From NCBI GenBank assembly GCA_050116035.1, contig JASFPJ010000223.1, forward strand, positions 1-5,948: a stretch of DNA of 5,948 nt. The letters are read 5' to 3'. This DNA comes from SOIA01 sp050116035. GTDB taxonomy: Bacteria > Acidobacteriota > Aminicenantia > Aminicenantales > Aminicenantaceae. Positions 1-5,948 of this stretch are shown here, piece after piece. Under the pieces are notes generated by a model. It was not told the DNA's origin. It saw only the letters and a program-made list of their open reading frames with translations, and searched no databases. The translations under genes were made by a program, and so were the position numbers. The stretch's first letter is position 1. Every line of letters starts with the position of its first letter.

Positions 1-2292
1 GAAAAGAAGCCGGCAAAGAAGAAGAGAAAGTCCGGCAGCACTCTTTTCCTTCTCCATCTGGAATCGGGCAAAGAAACGGGGATTCCACATGTGCTCTCTT
101 TTGCGTTTGACAGCTCATCTCGATTCCTCGCGTACGTTGTCGCCGACCCGGAAGGCAAGGATAATGGATTGTATACCATGGAGCTCAAAAAGGAGAATAC
201 GCCGCAGAACCCCATTGCAAAAAGCGAGGATGGCTTGTATGTCCATCTTGTCTGGACGAAAAAAAGAAGCAAACTGGCCTTCTTGTCCAAACCCGGAGAA
301 ACAAAGGAAGAAAATACAAAAGGTTTTTCCCTCTGGATCTGGGACGGAGAGACCGGGAAATCGGTTCGGGCTGTTGCGGCTGAGGATGCACCAGAAGGCT
401 GGTTTATCCCTGAGAAAAACCGGGTTTCCTGGAGCCGGGATGGAAAACGCCTCTTTTTTGGGTTCAAGCCCGAAGAATTCTATGAGGAAGAGAAAGAAGA
501 AGCAGCAGAAGAAGAGCAGGAGGTCGATCTTTTTGATGTCGAGAAAATTCTCGAAAAGAGAGAGGTGGATGTCTGGCACTGGAATGACCCGCTCATCATT
601 CCCAACCAGAAAATAATGTGGCCCCGTGTGAAAGATCAAACATACACGTCTGTTTATCATCTCGATTCCAAACGCATGGTGCCTCTCGCAGATAAAGATA
701 TGCCCGTGGTTCAGGTTTCGGAACACTCTGATTTTGCCCTGGGAGTGTCCGATGTTCCCTACCGGAAAGAGCGCACCTGGTATGGGCGCTTGAATGATAT
801 TTACCGGGTCAACATCCGGGATGGATCCTGGAAGAAAGTCGCCTCCCGGCTGGAGAATCGATACTCCCTGTCACCCGGCGGACGCTATATTATCTATTAT
901 AAGGATAAACACTGGCATCTGTATGACGCGAACACAGGCTCCACACAAAACCTGACTGATAAACTGAATGTTCCTTTCTTCGATGAAGACCATGATTATC
1001 CCTCCAAGGTCCCCAGCTATGGGTATGCGGGCTGGCTAAAGGATGATAAAGCCGTCCTCATTTATGACAAATATGATATCTGGCAGTTCTCCACAAAGAC
1101 GGGTCAGGCATCCAACGTCACCGCTGGAACGGGACGGGAGAATGATTATACGTTTCGTGTTCTTCGTCTGGATCCGGAGAAGGACTTCTTTGATGACAAA
1201 GAAAGCCTTCTCCTCTCCGCATACCACAACTTTCAAAAACACTTTGGATTCTACGAGTGCAAAACGGGAAGTTCTGGAGTGAAGAGACTGCTGGAAGAAA
1301 AGAAGAGGTTCAGATTCCTGATTAAAGCCAAAAAAGCCGACGCCCTGATGTACACCAGGGAAAGCTACCGGGAGTATCCGGATATCTGGGTGAGCGACAG
1401 GAAATTCGCATCTCCGAAAAAGGTAACAGACGTCAATCCGCAAGTCAGTGAGTTTGCCTGGGGAAGTGCCGAGCTTGTGGAATGGAATAGTATTGACGGG
1501 ATTCCTCTCCAGGGTGTCCTCATCAAACCGGGAAATTACGAACCCGGGAAGAAGTACCCTGTGGTTGTCTATTTCTACAGGTTTTTCACTCAGCGGCTCC
1601 ATGAGTTCAACCAGGTTGTCATTAACCACCGGCCCTGCTTTCCTTTCTATGCCAGCAATGGATACGCTGTTTTCCTCCCGGACATCCGCTTTGATGTGGG
1701 TCATCCGGGCTATGCCGCGACCAAATGCCTGGTGCCAGGAATCCAGAAACTGATAGATATGGGCATTGCCGACCCTGACGCCGTCGGTCTTCATGGGCAT
1801 TCCTGGAGCGGTTACCAGACAGCCTTTGTCATCACCCAGACAAATATATTTGCCTGTGCCATAGCCGGCGCACCTGTCTCCAACATGACGAGTGCGTACA
1901 GCGGGATTCGCTGGGGCTCGGGTCTGGCGCGGCAGTTTCAGTATGAAAAATCTCAAAGCCGGATCGGGGGCAGTCTCTGGGAATATCCGGAACGCTACAT
2001 CGAGAACTCTCCTGTTTTTTTCGCTGACCGGATAAACACACCCTTACTCATCCAGTTTGGAGACGTGGATGGAGCGGTTCCCTGGTATCAGGGAATTGAG
2101 CTTTATCTGGCCATGCGCCGTCTGGAAAAGGACTGTGTCTTTCTCCAGTACCGGGCAGAGCCCCACCACCTGCAGAAATATTCCAACAAGCTGGACTACA
2201 CTATCAAGATGAAACAGTATTTTGACCATTATCTCAAGGGACTGCCGGCTCCGGATTGGATCAAAAAAGGCATCCCGTACCTCGGCAAATAA
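1..2292 (+). CDS. S9 family (prolyl oligopeptidase-type) serine peptidase, 5'-truncated by the window edge
   Basis: The frame is open from base 1 to the TAA at 2290-2292, giving 763 codons. The true start lies outside the window, so the GTG at 91 is internal. The N-terminal two thirds look like the beta-propeller of S9 peptidases. They carry a Lys-rich stretch at the very edge (EKKPAKKKRK, codons 1-10) and a Glu-rich insert (about codons 162-175). The alpha/beta-hydrolase domain occupies about codons 480-763. The nucleophile elbow is GHSWSG with Ser601 (1801-1803). The probable catalytic Asp is Asp690 in DVDGAVPWYQG (2068-2070) and the His is His722 in AEPHHL (2164-2166), in the usual Ser-Asp-His order. 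Close relatives as I remember them read GHSWGG, so Ser at 603 is unusual. Members of this subgroup are roughly 900-950 residues, so some 150-200 are probably missing, including any signal peptide. It should cleave short peptides, probably outside the cytoplasm. Family assignment is firm; the substrate is unknown. Confidence 0.93.
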   Translation, partial: EKKPAKKKRKSGSTLFLLHLESGKETGIPHVLSFAFDSSSRFLAYVVADPEGKDNGLYTMELKKENTPQNPIAKSEDGLYVHLVWTKKRSKLAFLSKPGETKEENTKGFSLWIWDGETGKSVRAVAAEDAPEGWFIPEKNRVSWSRDGKRLFFGFKPEEFYEEEKEEAAEEEQEVDLFDVEKILEKREVDVWHWNDPLIIPNQKIMWPRVKDQTYTSVYHLDSKRMVPLADKDMPVVQVSEHSDFALGVSDVPYRKERTWYGRLNDIYRVNIRDGSWKKVASRLENRYSLSPGGRYIIYYKDKHWHLYDANTGSTQNLTDKLNVPFFDEDHDYPSKVPSYGYAGWLKDDKAVLIYDKYDIWQFSTKTGQASNVTAGTGRENDYTFRVLRLDPEKDFFDDKESLLLSAYHNFQKHFGFYECKTGSSGVKRLLEEKKRFRFLIKAKKADALMYTRESYREYPDIWVSDRKFASPKKVTDVNPQVSEFAWGSAELVEWNSIDGIPLQGVLIKPGNYEPGKKYPVVVYFYRFFTQRLHEFNQVVINHRPCFPFYASNGYAVFLPDIRFDVGHPGYAATKCLVPGIQKLIDMGIADPDAVGLHGHSWSGYQTAFVITQTNIFACAIAGAPVSNMTSAYSGIRWGSGLARQFQYEKSQSRIGGSLWEYPERYIENSPVFFADRINTPLLIQFGDVDGAVPWYQGIELYLAMRRLEKDCVFLQYRAEPHHLQKYSNKLDYTIKMKQYFDHYLKGLPAPDWIKKGIPYLGK

Positions 2293-2298
2293 AAAAAA

Positions 2299-2455
2299 GG
2301 GGTCGCGTCTTAACATTTAACATTCGGGGTGAAAAAGATGAAACGAGGTGCCGCATCTTAACATTTGAAATGTGATAAAAAAAATTGCGGGTTCAAGAAG
2401 GATAAAGAATTAGCTTCTTTTAATTTTTAAATGTTAAATGTTAAGACGCGACCCC
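2299..2455. repeat. Perfect 26-bp inverted repeat with 105-nt centre (REP/MITE-like element)
   Basis: The left arm at 2299-2324 begins GGGGTCGCGTCTTAAC and continues into ATTTAACATT. The right arm at 2430-2455 is its exact reverse complement, ending GTTAAGACGCGACCCC. The match stops cleanly at both ends: 2298/2456 and 2325/2429 do not pair. Eight A residues (2291-2298) precede the left arm. No convincing target-site duplication is visible. The element fills most of the spacer between the S9 and M14 genes, and its right arm ends nine bases before the M14 Shine-Dalgarno sequence. GGGGTC...ACATT-type termini resemble, from memory, the extragenic palindromes that accompany REP-associated Y1 (IS200-like) transposases. 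That link is not verified and no transposase is present here. The repeat itself is certain; its nature is inferred. Confidence 0.85.
2345..2366 (+). repeat. Degenerate third copy of the inverted-repeat arm inside the element
   Basis: GAGGTGCCGCATCTTAACATTT lies in the centre of the element in the same orientation as the left arm. It shares an exact 11-base TCTTAACATTT core and a similar G-rich lead. With one or two small gaps it aligns over about 20 bases. It continues into ACATTTGAAATGT (2361-2373), a short palindrome with a single-base centre. It could be an older copy of the same repeat. Confidence 0.55.
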
Positions 2456-2463
2456 AATATATA

Positions 2464-2472
2464 GAGGAGGAG
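2464..2472 (+). promoter_or_regulatory. Ribosome binding site fixing the start of the M14 gene
   Basis: GAGGAGGAG contains a full AGGAGG (2465-2470), five bases ahead of the ATG at 2476. It decides the start against the in-frame ATG at 2431, which lies inside the right arm of the inverted repeat and has no Shine-Dalgarno sequence. Starting at 2476 also places a classical signal peptide at the very N-terminus. Confidence 0.85.
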
Positions 2473-2475
2473 TCA

Positions 2476-5010
2476 ATGAGGAGAGCAGGAATAGTCTGTT
2501 TTGTATTTTTACTTCTGTTTATCAGCAGCCTCGTATCCGCTCAGATTCCCAAACCCGAAGAAATTTTGGGATTCAAGGTGGGAACGGATAGAAAAGTCGC
2601 GGACATGCATCAGATTGTCGACTATTTTAAAAGGTTGGGTAAAGCCAGCGAAAGAGTCACAGTCCAGGAAGTCGGAAAAACCACGGAGGGGAATCCGTTC
2701 ATCGTGGCCATCATTACTTCTGCCGAGAGCCACATGAACCTCGAAAAATTCCGTCAGTATCAGCAGATGCTGGCTGATCCCCGGAAGATAACAGACGAAA
2801 AAGCGGATAAAATCATAGACGCCGGTAAAGCCATAGTGATGGTTAACTGCTCCATCCACGCCACCGAGATCGGTGCCTGCCAGATGTCCATGGAGCTGGC
2901 CTACGACCTCGCCTCGAAAAACGATAAATGGACACAGGAGATTCTGGATAATGTCATCCTTCTTCTTGTTCCCATGCACAATCCTGACGGAACGCAAATG
3001 GTTGTGGATTGGTACAAGAAGAATCTCGGTACCGAGTATGAAGGCGGACGGATGCCCTGGCTTTACCACAAATATGTCGGACACGATAACAACAGAGACT
3101 GGTACATGTTTACCCAGGTCGAGTCGCGCCTCACCTTAAAGGTCCACAATGCCTGGCATCCCCAGGTTGTTATGGATATGCATCAGATGGGAAGCCGTGG
3201 GGCCAGAATTTTCGTCCCGCCTTATGTGGATCCCTATGAGCCCAATGTGGACCCGATACTCCGTCAGGAAGTGGCCAAAATGGGAACCTTTATCGCTTCG
3301 GAATTAACAGCTGAAGGTAAAGCGGGAGTGATGCACAGCTATATATTCGACGCCTGGACACCGGCCCGCGCGTACCACCACTATCACGGAGGGATACGAA
3401 TTTTGACTGAAGTCGCCAGTGTCCGGCTGGCCACTCCCATCACTCTGAAATTCGACGAGCTGTCCAGCATTGTGAAGGAACCGTCTGTCAAGATGCCCAT
3501 GCCCTGGAAAGGCGGGAAATGGACACTGAGAGACATCGTGGACTATGACTATTCGGCGGCCAAGGCAGTCTTGACCAATGCGGGCCGGCTCAGGGAAAAC
3601 TGGCTGCGTAATTTTTACAGGATTCACAAAAAAGCGGTAAGCCGCAGCGAACCTCCGTATGCGTTCCTGATTCCAACAGACCAGAGAGACCTGTCCACAA
3701 CAGTAAAGATGATGAATGTCCTGCGAATGGGAGGGGTGGAGATTCATCGAGCCAGAGAATCTTTTTCGGTTGATGGTTTCCAGTATCCTGAAGGCACATA
3801 CATTATATATATGGCTCAGCCGTACGGGGGGTTTGCGAAAGCTCTCCTCGAAAAGCAGGAGTATCCTGAATTCCGGGAATATCCTGGCGGCCCCCTTAAA
3901 ACTCCCTATGATGTGGTGGCTCACACCCTTCCTCTTCTCATGGGAGTCGACGTCATGCCCGTAGAGAAGCCTTTCCAGGTTCAATCCGTAAAAGTGGATA
4001 GACTCTCCATGCCGAAGGGAAAGCTGGTACCAGTGAATAACGCCTTCGCGTATCTATGGGGACACGCCACGAATGACGATATCGTGGCTTTGAACAGGCT
4101 GATGAAAAAGGGGTACAAGGTTTTCTGGGCTTCTGCGAATTTCACAGCGAACGGAAAGACTTATCCTCCAGGAACGATGATCGTCCGAAACAGCAAGGGA
4201 CTGGTTGAGGAAATGAAGTCCATCGTTAAGAATCTCTCTGTCCGGTTTGAGGGCATAAAAGCCAGACCTGGTGTGAAAGCGTATGCATTGAAGCCTGTCA
4301 GACTGGGCCTGTACAAGAGCTGGACCGCCTCCATGGACGAAGGCTGGACCAGGTGGGTCCTCGAGCAGTATGAGTTTCCTTATGAAAGTGTTTTCGACAA
4401 AGATATCAGGAAGGGAAACATCCACCGATCTTTTGATGTCCTCTTATTTCCCGATTTGCGGACGAACGCGATAATCAATGGGATTCCAGAAGGAAGTGTT
4501 CCCCCGAAATATGCGGGAGGGATCGGAGAGATCGGAGTGAAAAACATCAAGGAATTTATCCAGCGCGGTGGCACACTGATCACTCTCAACTCCGCGGCGG
4601 ATTTTCCGATTAAACAGTTCTATTTGACTGTCGAGAACAACGTGGAAAGTGTGGAGAGAAAAGACTTTTTTATCCCCGGGTCCATCCTTCAGACCTTGAT
4701 CGATCCCACTCATCCGATCGCCTACGGATATGAGAGGGGAGAAGCTGTTTTTTTCAGGAGAAGCCCGGTTTTCTCTGCAAGAGAAGGAAGGAGTGTTGCC
4801 CGGTACCCTCTTCACAATCCTTTGCTGAGCGGATGGGTGAACGGTGAAAAGTATTTGTACAATAAGAGTGCCATCGTCGATGTGCCCTTCGGAAAGGGAA
4901 AGATCATCCTTTTGGGTTTTCCAGTCCTGTACAGAGCACAGGCCCACGGAACGTTCAGGTTTCTCTTCAATTCCATCTATTATGGCGCCGCTTCTCGAAG
5001 TGAGCTATAG
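2476..5010 (+). CDS. Secreted M14-family zinc carboxypeptidase-like protein with C-terminal GATase-like domain
   Basis: The protein has 844 residues. The N-terminus MRRAGIVCFVFLLLF...SLVSA-Q is a signal peptide, with probable signal peptidase I cleavage after Ala22. The M14 catalytic domain spans about residues 40-330. It shows HATE (zinc ligands His128 and Glu131), HNPDG (residues 168-172), NNRDW with Arg207 as the likely substrate-carboxylate site, MDMH with third zinc ligand His236, and ILTEVAS with Glu312 as the probable general base. All key residues of an active metallopeptidase therefore appear present. Residues 330-590 are a middle region I cannot assign. About residues 590-840 resemble the class-I glutamine-amidotransferase-like fold found at the end of many large bacterial M14 proteins (FDVLLFPD, then IKEFIQRGGTLITL, then GKGKIILLGFP). 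I see no evidence that this fold is catalytic. It should trim C-terminal or modified residues from peptides in the periplasm or outside the cell. It lies 183 bases after the S9 gene, behind an inverted-repeat element. Confidence 0.92.
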   Translation: MRRAGIVCFVFLLLFISSLVSAQIPKPEEILGFKVGTDRKVADMHQIVDYFKRLGKASERVTVQEVGKTTEGNPFIVAIITSAESHMNLEKFRQYQQMLADPRKITDEKADKIIDAGKAIVMVNCSIHATEIGACQMSMELAYDLASKNDKWTQEILDNVILLLVPMHNPDGTQMVVDWYKKNLGTEYEGGRMPWLYHKYVGHDNNRDWYMFTQVESRLTLKVHNAWHPQVVMDMHQMGSRGARIFVPPYVDPYEPNVDPILRQEVAKMGTFIASELTAEGKAGVMHSYIFDAWTPARAYHHYHGGIRILTEVASVRLATPITLKFDELSSIVKEPSVKMPMPWKGGKWTLRDIVDYDYSAAKAVLTNAGRLRENWLRNFYRIHKKAVSRSEPPYAFLIPTDQRDLSTTVKMMNVLRMGGVEIHRARESFSVDGFQYPEGTYIIYMAQPYGGFAKALLEKQEYPEFREYPGGPLKTPYDVVAHTLPLLMGVDVMPVEKPFQVQSVKVDRLSMPKGKLVPVNNAFAYLWGHATNDDIVALNRLMKKGYKVFWASANFTANGKTYPPGTMIVRNSKGLVEEMKSIVKNLSVRFEGIKARPGVKAYALKPVRLGLYKSWTASMDEGWTRWVLEQYEFPYESVFDKDIRKGNIHRSFDVLLFPDLRTNAIINGIPEGSVPPKYAGGIGEIGVKNIKEFIQRGGTLITLNSAADFPIKQFYLTVENNVESVERKDFFIPGSILQTLIDPTHPIAYGYERGEAVFFRRSPVFSAREGRSVARYPLHNPLLSGWVNGEKYLYNKSAIVDVPFGKGKIILLGFPVLYRAQAHGTFRFLFNSIYYGAASRSEL

Positions 5011-5036
5011 CGGCAAGAAAGCTATAGCGGCAGGAA
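5003..5036 (+). repeat. 17-bp tandem duplication spanning the M14 stop codon
   Basis: AGCTATAGCGGCAAGAA (5003-5019) is followed directly by AGCTATAGCGGCAGGAA (5020-5036), differing at one base in 17. The first unit contains the last bases and TAG stop (5008-5010) of the M14 gene. The second unit lies wholly in the spacer, so the protein is unaffected. Confidence 0.85.
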
Positions 5037-5068
5037 AAAGTGAATCCACTCCTGTAACGGGGAGTTAT

Positions 5069-5136
5069 CTAACTTGGAGTCAGCACTTAACATCTAACAT
5101 TTTTATAACTGGGAGTTAGAGCTTAACAGTAAACAT
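5069..5136 (+). repeat. Two degenerate direct repeats related to the upstream TTAACATTTAACATT family
   Basis: Bases 5069-5100 and 5105-5136 align without gaps at 24 of 32 positions, with a period of 36 bases. The first ends CTTAACATCTAACATT, close to the CTTAACATTTAACATT of the inverted repeat before the M14 gene. The second ends CTTAACAGTAAACAT and is more decayed. A partial third unit (TAACGGGGAGTTA, from 5055) resembles TAACTGGGAGTTA at 5106-5118. The GC-rich GGGGTCGCG portion is absent. Confidence 0.55.
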
Positions 5137-5141
5137 CTTTA

Positions 5142-5170
5142 GATCAATTCATTGACAGAGGATCAATTCA
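5142..5170 (+). repeat. Paired 10-bp direct repeat GATCAATTCA, possible operator
   Basis: Two identical GATCAATTCA copies (5142-5151 and 5161-5170) start 19 bases apart, near two helical turns. They bracket the TTGACA at 5152-5157. The arrangement would suit a regulator binding one face of the DNA over a -35 element, but a 10-base repeat in AT-rich DNA can arise by chance. Confidence 0.3.
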
Positions 5171-5180
5171 AGACTTTATT
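5152..5180 (+). promoter_or_regulatory. Possible sigma-70-type promoter for the sulfatase gene
   Basis: TTGACA (5152-5157) matches the -35 consensus exactly. A 17-base spacer follows, then TTTATT (5175-5180), which matches TATAAT at four of six positions. Initiation near 5187 would give a leader of about 150 bases before the sulfatase ATG. This supports separate transcription of the sulfatase. The -10 box is weak and the lineage's promoter rules are unknown. Confidence 0.3.
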
Positions 5181-5320
5181 CGAGCATCTCCTTATTCCCG
5201 ATAACAATATCAGTCAGGAACAACAAAAAGCCATTCAGACCCTTAAAAGTGTGTTTTGATTGATTTTATTTTTAACTACAAAACATCCTCATCTTTTGTT
5301 ACTCTTTCATCATGAGGTTT

Positions 5321-5328
5321 AAAGGGGA
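5321..5328 (+). promoter_or_regulatory. Ribosome binding site of the sulfatase gene
   Basis: AAAGGGGA is a purine-rich Shine-Dalgarno-like sequence, six bases ahead of the ATG at 5335. This start puts a twin-arginine motif at residues 4-10, as expected for an exported protein, which supports the choice. Confidence 0.6.
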
Positions 5329-5334
5329 ATAAAA

Positions 5335-5948
5335 ATGTCAATATCCAGGCGTGATTTCCTGAAAACCGCTGTGGGCGGCGCATTCTTTGTTTCCTCCTTG
5401 GCATGCAGGAGCAGCCGCTCCCCAAAGAAGCCCATGAATATTCTTTTCATCATGACTGACCAGCAACCAGTCCGCACCTTGGGCTGCTACGGCAACCCTC
5501 TCAATCCCACTCCGAACCTGGATAGACTCGCGAATTCGGGCATCCGTTTCTCTCATTTCTACATCGGCGCTTTCCCATGCAGCCCCTCTCGAGCCAGCAT
5601 GTTCACTGGGTGTTTCCCGCAGAAGCACGGAGTCTTTACTAACAATATCCCGCTCAGCGACGAGATCCCCTCATTGGGATTTCTCACACGTGATTCCGGA
5701 CGCGAGACCGCTTACTTTGGAAAATCCCATCTCAAGGGTCATATGTACAGGGATATGCCATGGCGGGAACCTTTTAATGGCGCTTGGTATCACCGTCGCA
5801 TCCTGAGTGAAAAAGAATTCAAAATGGAAAAAATCAAAGGAGGCTTGGGAGAAGACCGCCCTCAGCTCGGCTTTGACACCTGGGCAGGAGGCTGGAAGGA
5901 TTATCATGCGTATTTGCGGGATGTTGGCTTGGGGGAGCTGTTGGAAGA
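5335..5948 (+). CDS. Tat-exported sulfatase (cysteine-type, formylglycine-dependent), 3'-truncated by the window edge
   Basis: The frame is open from the ATG to the window end, giving 204 codons of an enzyme usually about 450-550 residues long. The N-terminus MSISRRDFLKT is a textbook twin-arginine signal, followed by a hydrophobic stretch and SLAC at residues 21-24. Cys24 could be lipidated, but Ser at -3 is a poor lipobox, so ordinary cleavage after SLA is also possible. The mature part starts with NILFIMTDQQ, in which Asp42 and Gln43 fit the usual calcium-site positions. The sulfatase signature is CSPSRASMFTG, with Cys82 (5578-5580) as the residue converted to formylglycine and Arg86 supporting it. 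AYFGKSHLKG has Lys130 and His132 at the places of the usual GKWH motif. It should hydrolyse sulfate esters in the periplasm or at the cell surface and needs a maturation enzyme (FGE or anaerobic SME) encoded elsewhere. Its substrate cannot be judged from this half. It probably forms its own transcription unit. Confidence 0.93.
   Translation, partial: MSISRRDFLKTAVGGAFFVSSLACRSSRSPKKPMNILFIMTDQQPVRTLGCYGNPLNPTPNLDRLANSGIRFSHFYIGAFPCSPSRASMFTGCFPQKHGVFTNNIPLSDEIPSLGFLTRDSGRETAYFGKSHLKGHMYRDMPWREPFNGAWYHRRILSEKEFKMEKIKGGLGEDRPQLGFDTWAGGWKDYHAYLRDVGLGELLE

Larger units (their letters stand above)
5011..5334. other. 324-base spacer between the M14 and sulfatase genes
   Basis: No convincing gene is seen on either strand. 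The spacer begins with the second half of the 17-bp tandem duplication. It then carries two decayed copies of the TTAACAT-type repeat (5069-5136), followed by two GATCAATTCA direct repeats around a TTGACA hexamer. A 35-codon frame from a TTG at 5152 to the TGA at 5257-5259 has no Shine-Dalgarno sequence and overlaps the putative promoter. The last 75 bases are AT-rich and lead into the sulfatase ribosome binding site. No clear intrinsic terminator follows the M14 gene. Confidence 0.7.

Noticed and set aside
1036..1956. Long minus-strand open frame of 306 codons opposite the S9 gene
   Set aside because: It lies wholly antisense to a well-supported gene with conserved catalytic motifs. Its translation shows no recognisable domain, so it is a codon-bias shadow, as are the other antisense frames in the window.
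91..2292. GTG at 91 as the start of the S9 peptidase
   Set aside because: The same frame is open back to base 1 with sensible propeller-like sequence, and the family is longer than 733 residues. The gene therefore continues out of the window.
2338..2361. Seven-codon frame MKRGAAS in the centre of the inverted repeat
   Set aside because: It is too short to support and contains part of the degenerate repeat, so it is most likely chance.
2404..2428. AT-rich hairpin (AAAGAA/TTCTTT) followed by TAATTTTT as a terminator for the S9 gene
   Set aside because: The six-pair stem is almost all A-T and would be unstable. It also sits inside the larger inverted repeat.
2431..2475. In-frame upstream ATG as the start of the M14 protein, adding 15 residues
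   Set aside because: This ATG is part of the inverted-repeat arm and has no Shine-Dalgarno sequence. It would also put charged residues ahead of an otherwise perfect signal peptide, and the ATG at 2476 has AGGAGG five bases upstream.
4987..5014. GCCGCT/AGCGGC pairing at the end of the M14 gene as a terminator
   Set aside because: It has a 16-base loop and no T-tract, and part of the match comes from the tandem duplication. It does not meet the form of an intrinsic terminator.
5069..5136. 36-base periodic repeats as a small CRISPR array
   Set aside because: There are only two clear units with 75% identity and essentially no spacer between them. Similarity to the upstream inverted repeat explains them better.
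5312..5332. Six-codon leader frame MRFKGE just before the sulfatase
   Set aside because: It overlaps the sulfatase ribosome binding site and has no Shine-Dalgarno sequence of its own or regulatory codon bias, so it is probably chance.

Overview
The window reads as bacterial DNA with three plus-strand protein genes in the same reading frame. All three products look like hydrolases of exported or periplasmic type. The left gene is cut at its 5' end and the right gene at its 3' end. The protein types are a long S9 peptidase of the GHSWGG-like subgroup, a secreted M14 carboxypeptidase-like protein with a C-terminal amidotransferase-like fold, and a Tat-exported sulfatase. This mix fits Gram-negative degraders such as Aminicenantes, other Acidobacteriota-like lineages, Bacteroidota or Calditrichota. 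I lean weakly towards an Aminicenantes-like genome. The lineage is inferred from protein flavour only, as no taxonomic marker gene is present.

Layout: 1-2292 is the C-terminal 763 codons of the S9 peptidase. 2293-2475 is a spacer holding a perfect 26-bp inverted repeat (2299-2324 and 2430-2455) around a 105-nt centre. The centre contains a third, degenerate copy of the same sequence. 2476-5010 is the M14-family protein, with a clear Shine-Dalgarno sequence and signal peptide. 5011-5334 is a 324-base spacer. It holds a 17-bp tandem duplication over the M14 stop codon, two decayed copies of the TTAACAT-type repeat seen upstream, and a possible promoter framed by two 10-bp direct repeats. 5335 to the end is the N-terminal 204 codons of a Tat-dependent, cysteine-type sulfatase.

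Functionally, the two peptidases could work on peptides outside the cytoplasm while the sulfatase removes sulfate esters from polysaccharides or glycoconjugates. This would suit scavenging of proteinaceous or glycoprotein detritus, but co-function is inferred from adjacency only. The long spacers with repeats argue against one tight operon. No RNA gene, CRISPR array or transposase gene is visible. The most unusual structure is the repeat family on both sides of the M14 gene. It looks like a REP/MITE-type non-autonomous element rather than a new enzymatic system.
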